From Cheiracanthium punctorium (taxonomy: Eukaryota > Arthropoda > Arachnida > Araneae > Cheiracanthiidae): 64,000 bases of DNA. The notes under the pieces were generated by a model. The model did not search any database and was not told the DNA's origin. It saw only the letters and a program-made list of their open reading frames with translations. The position numbers were made by a program, and so were the translations under genes. The stretch spans positions 434,001 through 498,000 of the forward strand of contig JAWZYV010012260.1 in assembly GCA_038373885.1 (NCBI GenBank), given 5' to 3'. This document shows positions 13,701 to 24,600 of this stretch, piece by piece (the stretch's first letter is position 1; the number at the start of each line of letters is the position of its first letter).

Positions 13701-16700
13701 TTCTACATGTTGTAAGGAATTTACAGAAAAACAATAAAACCTATCTTTAAGGGGGGCACTTAATATTTCTTGATTATCTTTGTAGACTAATGCTTTGTCC
13801 CATAGGAAACAAATTTGAAAGTTTTCTTCACATAAACACCGGACTGAGATTAAATTCCTGCACATATCAGGTGCAAAGTAAACATTTTGTAACACTAAAT
13901 TTTGAAGAACAGTACCTGAATTAAGCTGCAAATGAACTTCACCGATACCTTGGATGCTAGTTGTTCCTTCAGCAATAATCACACTGCTCTCAATGGGGCA
14001 AAAGGTCTTGAAAGCATCCCTTTGTGTGAAAGAATGATTTGTGGCTGCACTATCCAAGACGCACTCCATAATGGGGCTTTGAGTAACTAAGGCTGCAAAG
14101 TGTGCTTGTTTCTCATTATCCTCTTTGTGTTTCTGCCGGTTTCGAGGATTTCCTTGCATTCCAGAATTCGCTTTCTGCAGGCTTCGCTGGAGTTTAAAAC
14201 AAGTCCTTTTTAAGTGTCCTCATTTGCCACAGTGGGAACATATCACCTCCTTCCGGGACCATGCATTTCGCTTCTTAACCGACACCAGAGCTTGGCGATT
14301 GGTATTGTCAGCAACTTTACACTTTTGCCGATCATATTCAGCCAGCAGTTGTTGGCGGATTTCTACAGTGGTAAATTCTGGATCTGGTAGTCTGTAAAGT
14401 TGAACCACTAGGTTTTCATACTCGGGTGGGAGGTTCTCCAGGAGTTGAAATGCCACCTCGTCGTCTGAAAGTTGTTTTCTGGCCATCTTTAAATCCTTCG
14501 CAGCATCTATAACTCGTCCGATGTATCCTTTCATTCCATCTGCACTATCATACCTGAGGCTGATAAATTTTCGTCTTAAGGCAGCGACACGAGCTCTGCT
14601 GCTTGGCTCGAAAGCATTCTTGAGTAATGTCCAAGCCTCTGCTGGTGTATGCGCTTCATATAGGAGACTTTTTAGACTTTCTTCAATACTCAGACATATA
14701 ATGGCTAGAGCCTTTTTTTCTTTTTGAATATCCCGCACAACCGGGCCTTTAGAATCGTCCGGTTTGTGTTCGGCAGTCTCTTGAGTGGGAATTTCACTTT
14801 GGTAATCTGAGGAAAATTCGGAGAGGTCTTGACTGGCCAGCAGCAAATTAATATTATATTTCCACTGTTTAAAGTTATCACGATTTAACTTTGGAAAGTT
14901 GAATGATGACCCTGGGTTAACATCTCCAGAAGATGCCATGGGTCGTTACTGTCAGCATTTGCTACCATGTCAGAAGATGTGCATAATGGATGACTTTTGC
15001 TGCTCAATAAAGGACTTCAAAAATGCAACTAACTTTTCTTTATTAGTATAAACACATCGTCTTTATGAACAATTGGTTAAAGGGATTAAAAACTAAAAAA
15101 AAGGTATAATAAAATGACTGTCTTCCATAAACCATTAGTAACAATTCTGATAACTACAGCAGCAAACATCTAACAAAGAGTGGAAGACAGCCTTCCATCT
15201 ATGAAGCACATATCTATATATCAGCACACTGAAACCATTCTATTATATATTAAACAGAAAAGGTTAATTTAACAGTTACTGCAAATTATGCATGCAGAGC
15301 TACTCAAAATAATTTGCATAAAGAAAACGAGGTCTGAAATTTACCTGACACTAAGAACATTAATGAAAAGCATTACCAGGAATTATAGCTTATAGTCTTA
15401 AAGCAAAATAAAATAAGGTCAGAAAATTATCTATAGGTTTGCACAATTAAAGGTCAGAAATTTACCTGTAGTTATTTAATTTTCAAGTCTAGAATCAAGG
15501 TCAGAAGTTTGCCTATAGGTTTATGCAATTTGCCTGTCAATCTCTGGTATTTATTCAGAAGCTGAACTATGAAACAACTCAACTCTACCTTATGTTTAAG
15601 AAGGAAAAATCTAGTTTAAGAGGTAGATTTAATTCATGATGTTTACACCAAAGCTAAAGGTACATTTAAATTTTAAGAAACTTTACTACTTTTAGATAGC
15701 TTCTGCTTTTTTTTTTCACTTAAATAAAATAAAAACTTTGGATATTACAAAGTTTTCAAAAAAAAACAAAGTAAGCAAAGCCAACAAATAAAGGCCAGCT
15801 CAGCTGGCCTTTATTTGTTGGATGACACAAAGCCTGGGAAAAACACTGGGCAGGCAACCATTTACCTTTTTTTTTTTTTTAAATTTATTGATGTATTTAT
15901 GTTTTAATCTTTAGAACAATTTTATTAGAAACTTATTTTTATCACACTGACCCAACACCTTTTACTTTTTTCAAAATTTCTTTTATGATTTTAAGTTGGA
16001 AATCGTGCCCCTTCATAAACAAAAAACGGTGCCCGTTGCGATGATTACTTGTTTGCCTATCTGGCCGGCCCTGATTGAGGTGACTAACAAAGCGCGACTG
16101 ATCCGATCCGGGGCGGGTAGAATGGCTTCGGAATGCAGCTTTCGTACGCAGTTTGAATCTTGCTTTACTGCTAACTAGGTTTCCATACACGATTTAAAAG
16201 ATAAATGAGCGTGGCAAAAATTTAACAAAGAGTCAAAATGACGTATTCGGCGCAGACCGGCGCAAAAATCGGCTAAAAGCGCAGTTCGGCGCAATATTTG
16301 TGTTTCGGCGCACCCTGAAAGAGTCAAAATGACGTATTCGGCGCAGACCGGCGCAAAAATCGGCTAAAAGCGCAGTTCGGCACAATCGCCGCAGAATTAA
16401 CATCCCTGCATCTTGCAATTAGATTTTCATGTGTTAGGCACACTAAAAATCATTTGGGTAGAAGGCAATTTTATAACAAGGACCCCGAAAGCAGAAAGTG
16501 GGTAAAAGTGCGACATACGTCGCAGAACAATCACAGTCTTTGCAGAACATTTTATCTTTTTAAAAAAAGATATAAAATGATATGTTCTGCAGAGCAATTA
16601 AAGCGATGTGCCCTTTATGCCATGCCTTCTTTCTTCACTTTTTACACAACTTTTATACCTATTTTGCATTTTATCGTGGTCTGTTAGACTTGGACAAAAT

Positions 16701-19700
16701 GCCTGCAGAACATTTGCAACTGTTTGAAGTTATGTTGCAGAACACTGGATATAATTCTGCTTCTGGGACAAGGACAGGGTTCAGACTACTCTTAAGATGG
16801 TTCCAGGCCTTGGAGTGATTTTCTATTGTCAGGTAATTGAACAACTAGTATAATATTCTGATAAATATCTGTAGCAAATGGGACATTGTATAGAAAGAAT
16901 CTGTTGTATGTGTGTCATGTTGTGTTTTAACCCGAAAGAACAAGCGCTTCCTCAGCCAATGTTAGGACGTGTGGGTGTCATAGAATCACCCCAAAGTGAA
17001 ATGTGGTGTTCTGCTGTTAAAAAAAATGTACTTTTTAGTTTAAACCACAATACTTTTCTTTTGAAATATTAAGAATATATTATCTAGTGCAAATAAAATA
17101 TTTTAAATTTTTTTCCTTGGTTTTCCACTACATTTGGTACATAAATCATTAAAAAATTCTCTGCATAATTACTTCAACAGAAACAAAGTTTAATATCATA
17201 TCATGAAGTTTAAAAGTAGTAGAATGTAAATACCAATTTTCAGTTACATATTCTTTTCTTGGACACACTGATTACATACGGAAATTAAATGTTCTTTGCA
17301 AACAAAATCTGTACAGAAACTACAGGTTCCAGTAGTTTTTATATCCTTATTTCTTGGACAGAACTTACATCGTTCCTTAGAGGCAGTTTTTGATTTCTTA
17401 GTTGTTGGTTCTCCGATGGCAGGGGAACAATTTTTTTTGTAATTGCATCCATAGTTCAAGAGTTAAGTTTCGGTTATCTATTCAGTTACTGGTGTAATCA
17501 TTAATAAGTGAAAATAAAGATGAAACATCGTATGTTTTGATACAGTATTGGTGGATCTTTGTTAGATAACAAAACTATTCTTGCATTTATTGCGGCAACA
17601 TTCAAATTGGAATAAAAAATGACAAGTGGCCATCTATTTGTTTTTCAAGCAGTGGAGTAATTCACTGCCATTTTATCTGCGACATCTACAGCTCCTTTTG
17701 TATGGTTGTAAAAAGTAATGATTTCTGGTTTCTTTGTATCGCCACTGTTCTTACCAATGGCATCATCGTTATGCATTGTTGAAAGTAATATCACGCATTT
17801 GCCTTTTTTTAGTGACATAAGAGACTAATGTGGCATCTTTCTGAAATCCAAAAATAGACGAATGAGTGTCTCTCCCTATGCATATTTTAAATTCAGCAGG
17901 TATTTCTCTTTCATCCTTCCGAATTGTCCCAACTGTAATCTTTTCTACAAGCAATTCTTTTGCAAGACCGTAACTTTTATACCAATTGTCGGTAGTGAGG
18001 TTATGACCAGACTTGTACAGAGGATTTAACTATCTTTTCACTATATCCTTAGACGAGTTTATGACTTTATAGGGTCCTTCGGGTTGGCATCCAACATACA
18101 TTTCTATATTACTTGTGTAAAATGTATGTGCATCTACCAAAGAAATGTTTCGATGCCATATTTAGCAGGTTTTTTTGGCATACATTGGCGAAACCCATAA
18201 TGGTGACAAAATGGTTCTAATTTTTCATCAATTGTCACATATTCACCTAATGTATAATGTTTCTGACAGTTCATTATAAATAGCTGAAAGAAGTCTTGTA
18301 TAGCAGAAAGTTTATTGAATAACTGCCTCTGTTTCCTGTCATTTATATCATCAAAACAGCATTATAATGCAGCGTAGAAGAAACAAAAAATGCTTTGAGA
18401 CATTATATTGCGAAAAATGCTGACACCAGTTCCATCTGTCGCCCACAAATCTCGGACATTCAAGCAAGGGCGATTTGTGTAATCCACACATATATACAGG
18501 GCCGGCCACAAGGGGGGTGCTACGGAGGCAAGGCACCTGGGCCCCCCGCTTCATAGGGGACCCAAATCAAAAGTAGCTTTATACTGTTTGTCGCGTCTAA
18601 AAAAATAAGTGGGGAATTTTTAAAAAGTTTATAAATTATATAACTTGATTGGTAGTATTGTTATTCTGCAGCTTCCAGAGCTAAAAGACCATTTTAAAAG
18701 AGTCTTTTTCTGCTGCTTGAAAGTAGAAAGTTTCCATTCCCATTTCCTTTCAAATGCCACTTATCTCTATCATTGCCTCATCTATCACTCTCTCCCCATA
18801 GGAGGGGAGAAAAAAGTTTCCGTACAGAATGGATAAAAGCCCAATTAAGCATCACCTCATTTGCTTGCTGCCCCTGCTAGCTTCAGTTTTGGACAAATGT
18901 GTGTCATTACCGAGTTCTTGGAAAATGCATGTCTGCGAAAGAGGATTCTCCAGTCTTGATATATCCAAGACCCTATGCCAAGAAGACCTGGTTATTACCT
19001 TTGGGGGGGGGGGGGCCTTGGCACTTTTTCAAATAATGGAAAACGCATAGTAACACAAAAATTTACAAAGAACAAATATTTGTTCAAGTTTAAATTAGTT
19101 ACAGTGAAATCCCTCTATAACGATATTTTGGGGGTCAAAATAATATATCGTTCTAAAGAGAATTATTGTTATAGAGAGAATCGATATTGGAACGAAAAAT
19201 TTTTGTTCTTCATATATCCCATACCCTGCAGTGTCACCAGAAAGTGTTCTGTTTTCATTCAGCACACCCTTGCAAATAATATATAATAAATGAAAGGAGA
19301 AAAACATGTTTATAGTTTTCAGTAATTTTCACAACTAAATACCCATGCCGCCTGGCCAGGGATTCTAGTGGCGATATAGCTTATAAATATTTATAGCATA
19401 TTTGAATAACAAATATATAATGTCTAAATAAGTAATACCTGAAAGCTGCAAAAGCATTTTTTTAAATGTATTAGATATTAATTGAAAATGCATACCCATT
19501 AATTTATCCTTATTTATTTTGAATTCTGTGTAAAGAAATCTGAAATTGGCAACAGTCGACTGTGAAAGTCCGTATTTTTTGCATACCTCAGCTTGCTTCA
19601 TACCTTTATCAAAATCTTTTATGATGCTGAATTTCACTTCGATAGATATTTGTGTTCTTTTAGCCATTTGCTTTCGATTTTCTCTAAACAAACTTCAAAG

Positions 19701-21642
19701 TAAACAAAACTCATAAATAATTTAAAATATCCTCGTGAGTGATAATCGACCTCGATAGGATTTATCGGAGGTTAAAATTCTTACTCAAGTTCAGACAAAA
19801 GAACGTGTCATTTTCTATATCAGTTCCGGTGAAAGGAATCCTTGACCATTTTTTAAAGAGGTGGGGGATAGGAATCAAAGATGTGTCATCCAGGAAATGC
19901 CAACTGTCCTTTCACTTTACCAGAAATGCACTTTCTCATTACCATAGTGTTACATCAGCAGAACGAAACTTAGAAGACGTTCTTTGGCAGAGGCGTGGTC
20001 CAACCCATTCCAACCACATTTTACCTTGACTTTCTTTGTGTAGCTTTCAATGTGTGTGCATGAGTTGGGCTTCTGATGCATCGTAGAAAAAAAAAAATAT
20101 ATATATATACATATATCGTAGTAGAGAGAATTATTGTGATGTAAGGGATAATTATTACCATTGTTGTAGAGAGAATTATCGTTTTAAAGGCTATCGTAAT
20201 GCAGAGAACTGTTTTACATTAATCTAAAGGGAATTCAGCCAGGACTATGAAAAAATATCGTAATAGAGAGAATTATCGTTATAGAGGATATCGTTGTAGC
20301 GAGATTCTACTGTAGTGTAATAAATGAGAATTAGGAAATAATGATCTCCATCACAAATAGTGCACGCAGCATTTGTAGATTAGTTTTCACAGGAAAATTA
20401 AGCTGTAAGGGCAGTGATTTAAATATTAGTGTATTATCTGTTTTAAATTATTCGTTTCCATCGTTGTAAACTCTGCTACCCCAGTAGTGGGTGTGAAAAG
20501 CATTTATTAACTATTCGTTAACAATTCCTAGAGTCAGTGATCCAGGCCATATTTAGAACATTCGGAGACCCTAAGTCCTGGCCTAATGGAGAATCAGGGC
20601 CTGTCAGTGACGCGTTTACCAATGGGCATTAGAGGCGGCCGCCTGTGGCACCAAGATTGTGAGGGGTTCTCAAATTGCAAATACCCACACAGCACTGATT
20701 ACAAATCAAGCTTGGGAAACTTTAACAATCTTCTTATGCATTTTTAATGGGAGTTTTAACTGGCAATATCAAATTTAAATTGGTAGTTGGTAACACTGCG
20801 CCTACGTTCAGAATCATCATTCGTCGGTAAAGATGGACATATTTAGTCTACAGCGAACCTGTTCCAGAGTTCAAATCAGGTCAGTGAAGTAAATAATCTG
20901 TCCATTCTCATTGTCAATAGATGAGAACAAATGAAACAAAACAAAAAAAAAAAAAAAAAGAAAGAAAGAAAGGGTTCCAAGTTGTAAATAAATATGTAAA
21001 TGCATTAAAAGTATAAGTAAAATTCTTATCTTTCGTAATATTCAAAATATAAAATATCTCGTAATATTTAACCAAGACCAGGGAATTTTTTTTTTTTTAA
21101 TCCTATATTGCCTCGTTAGTCATCGTCTTCCATGCTCTAAAAAAAGGCCAAGGGAGGGGAGTACTATGATTTGCAAATTGGTTTGTCACGCCATTTTAGT
21201 TGTACAAACATTAAGATTTTAAGTTACTTTCCATTAATGTTTGGGGGAGGGGGGGCGGTTAGTCATCTACTAAGGAGCCACCAAATTTGAAAGCCGTCGG
21301 TGGCCTCAGTAATCATAAATGCTTCACTGCGTAGAGTTAAAAAGCACGTTCCTAAAGCCATAGTAAGCCATTCATAAAAACATAGACAAAGGATGGGCCG
21401 CCGGCCATGTCCATGGAGGACTGGGCCACTCCTCACAAAGATTTAAATTTTTATTTTTTGGATGTCAATAATCAATAATCATTTTGGATGTCAATAAAAG
21501 TAGAATTTCTTAAGAGAAATTCTACTTTTACTACCTTTTGGGTCCTTCCGGAATTGCTTTGACGTGTATGTATGAAATTGTTTTGGAAAGTGTTATGTAA
21601 TCGATGTGTTCGACATGATTAATCGTCATTTTATTTATTGTA

Positions 21643-21676
<34 letters not shown>

Positions 21677-24600
21677 GCACACACACTAATATATACATAT
21701 GTAAGATATTCGACGTTCTCTGAAATAAGTGCAGACCACAATCTTTATTTCTCCTAACTTTGTTGAAGAAGGACCGGCGACCTACCAACCCAATTTGCGG
21801 ATTTAGGAATTTAGCCCAGTCCTCGATCTCTGTAGGACGGATGCCGAAGCTGACCGCCAAAAGAAAAAAAAAAACTGTTAGATGCGTTAACCCTGCATTT
21901 TTATTTCTACAGTGAGCTCAAAAATTATCTTTGAAAGTAATATATGTCTAATGGAGAAACAAACTTCACAGGCAAAGTACTCTGTTTCATGGATGTTAAA
22001 GACAGATTTCCGGATAATTAAAATTAAATGTGCAAAGGCTATTTTATTATTGCATATATTTGTGTGCATTTACATATTACTTATAATAGCGCAGTATTAT
22101 TAAAAATTATATACTGTGTTTACTCGCGTAATAGTCGCACCCACGCTTTGAAGCAGAAAAAATAGCTTTAGAGATAGAATATTATTCAGTAGATTTTCCC
22201 CGCATAATAGTCACATTTAGACTTTCACCATGAAAAATTGGCAAAATAAGTACGACTATTACGCGAGTAAACACGGTAACAGATAAAGTAATTTTGACAG
22301 TAAATTCTCCAAGATTATTGGATGGTTGAATATTCAATACATGTTATTGCTGGGTCTGCTGCTGGATACAAATTGCCTGATAAACAAGGGAAAAGTTATT
22401 TTAAATCATATGACGCCTCAAATTTGGGGCCTCGTGTTTCAGAAGTACTATTTTTTTTTTTCAATCCTCAACCCCCACCCCCTAACCCTAGGAAGAAAAG
22501 AAGAAAAAAATTCTTCTCAGAAAGTAGTGGGCTGTGACAGCCGAATTACTACTACCATGTTTACTCGCATAATACTCGCCCCCCGTTTTGAAGCAGAAAA
22601 TAATGTCAAAATATTTTCCCTACAGTAATTGGAGAAAACTCTCTGTGATAATTAAAAGATCATGAGCACGCCTCCGATCACATAAAATCTTTTATTGCTT
22701 GGAGAGAATTATCAAAATGTCTTAATCTCAGTTTGACAATAGACAGCATGCTTGAAAAAGATCTGAAAAAAGAAACTGAAAGGCTCAAATTACTATTCAG
22801 AAGAATTGTTGATGTCCTTTTATTTTTGTCGAAAAACAATCTTCTTTTAAGAGGCACCAAAGAAGTTATAGGCACTTCTAGTAATGGAAACTTTTTGAGT
22901 CTCATAGAACTATTGAGTAAGTACAATCCTGTTTTAACAGAACATGTAAATAAAATAAAGAACGCTGAAAAAAGAATTGTACACCATTTAGCTCACAGAT
23001 CTCAAGAAGAATTTATTGCAGCTTTGAGTAAAGAAGTTCTACTCAATATTATTAACAGCGTAAAATCTGCAACATATTATAGCATCCAAATGGACTGCAC
23101 ACCTGATATTTCCCATTCAGAACAAGCATCCATTATACTTAGATATGTCACTTTCAAGGAGAACAAATTGTGTATCAATGAATCTCTTATAGGTTTTATT
23201 GAAGTGTCCGACACTACCGGTGAAGGACTAGCAAATGTGCTACTGAGAAGAGTAGCAGAATTTGGTCTGGATATCATGCAATGTAAAGTGGGAGTAATAT
23301 GAAAGTGGGAGTAAAATGGAAGTAATATGAAAGGGAAATATAAAGGTGTACAGTCTAGAATTATTAATATAAATCCTCATGCAATTTATGTGCCTTGCTT
23401 GTCACACTCATTCAATTTATTAATTTGTGATGCTGCTTCCAGCAACGTGTATTGCAAAACATTTTTTGGTTTATTGCAAAGATTATTTTATTTAATTTCT
23501 GCATCAACCAAAAGATGGGAACTTATGAAAAAATATGTAAATATAACTTTAAAACCACTCTGTGATATGCATTGGGAAGCGAAAATTGATTCTGTAAAGG
23601 CTATCTATAAACAATTTCCCGAAATATGTAGTGCTCTCTAAGAACTCATTGAAGTCAGCCATGACTTAGCCATGAAGTCAGCTATGACTATTATTAATTT
23701 GTGATGCTGCTTCCAGCAACATGCATTGCAAAACATTTTTTGGTTTATTGCAGAGATTATTTTGTTTGTTTTCTGCATCATCCAAAAGATGGGGACTTAT
23801 GAAAAAATATGTAAATATAACTTTAAAACCACTCTGTGATACGCGTTGGGAAGCAAAAATTGATTCTGTAAAGGCTATCTATAAACAATTTCCCAAAATA
23901 TGTAGTGCTCTCGAAGAATTCATTGAAGTCAGCCATGAGAATGGTGTTGTATCCGAGGCACAGAGTTTATTAGATTCCATACAATCAATGCCATTTATAT
24001 TAAGTCTGACAATATAGCACGAAATATTGTTAAATATAAATAGTATCAACAAACTGTTGCAAACGAAGTCAATTATATTAGATTCCGCAGTTAATTTGGT
24101 AAGCAAAATAAAAGATGATATTCAAAATTTAAGATCCAATTTTGATGTATTTTTAAACGAAGCAAGAACTATTGCACGAAGCTTGGGAATTTCTGCATGC
24201 TTTCCGGAAAAACGAATTAGGAAAAAGAAAAGGTTGTTTTCAGAATTGGCAGAAGATGAGGTAATCAAAGATCCAGTAGAAGATTTTAAATGCAATTTCT
24301 TTTACATTTTATGTGACACGGTCACAATGCAAATGGAAGAGAGATTTAAAAACATACCCCAGATAATTTCGAATTTTAAGTTCATAACCAACATAAAAGT
24401 TTTAAGTAAAAATGATCTAGAGAAACAAATCAAGGAGTTTGTAGTATTTTATAAAGGAGAAGTAGATGAAGATTTAACTCATGAAACCATTGTTTTAAAA
24501 GGATTAATTTTAAATGAAAAAAGCATAAAATCTACACAAGACATATTAGAATTCATTTTAAATAACAACTATCTAGAAGTTTTCTCAAATATTTTAACTG

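Larger units (their letters stand above)
9926..15957 (-). mobile_element. Full-length Copia-type LTR retrotransposon
   Basis: 6,032 bp on the minus strand, flanked by 5-bp target duplications ccttt (9921-9925 and 15958-15962). The LTRs begin TGTTGG and end CA. A PBS, gag, protease, integrase, RT, RNase H and PPT follow in Copia order. By eye about eight substitutions separate the LTRs, plus one hairpin-related deletion and small homopolymer length differences, so the insertion is fairly recent. The coding region nevertheless has one in-frame stop and two frameshifts. Confidence 0.93.
8459..16408. mobile_element. CAGGGATGTTAA-ended DNA transposon with nested Copia
   Basis: Both ends carry the 12-bp inverted terminus CAGGGATGTTAA. 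The flanks share catctt (8453-8458 and 16409-16414). Without the Copia insertion the element is about 1.9 kb and has no transposase. The subterminal regions differ: a 21-bp array at the left, and a 91-bp-spaced GGCGCA-rich duplication at the right. The CAG terminus resembles hAT, but the 6-bp target duplication does not fit the usual 8 bp, so the superfamily is left open. Confidence 0.6.

Noticed and set aside
9870..16085. A hAT element bounded by caggggcggccctg (9870) and ggccggccctg (about 16075)
   Set aside because: The flanking 8-bp sequences (gtttagat and attgaggt) do not match, so the two ends cannot be shown to belong together.
21531..21860. 109-residue minus-strand ORF
   Set aside because: Partly translates an (AT)n/(CA)n microsatellite. 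No recognisable family.
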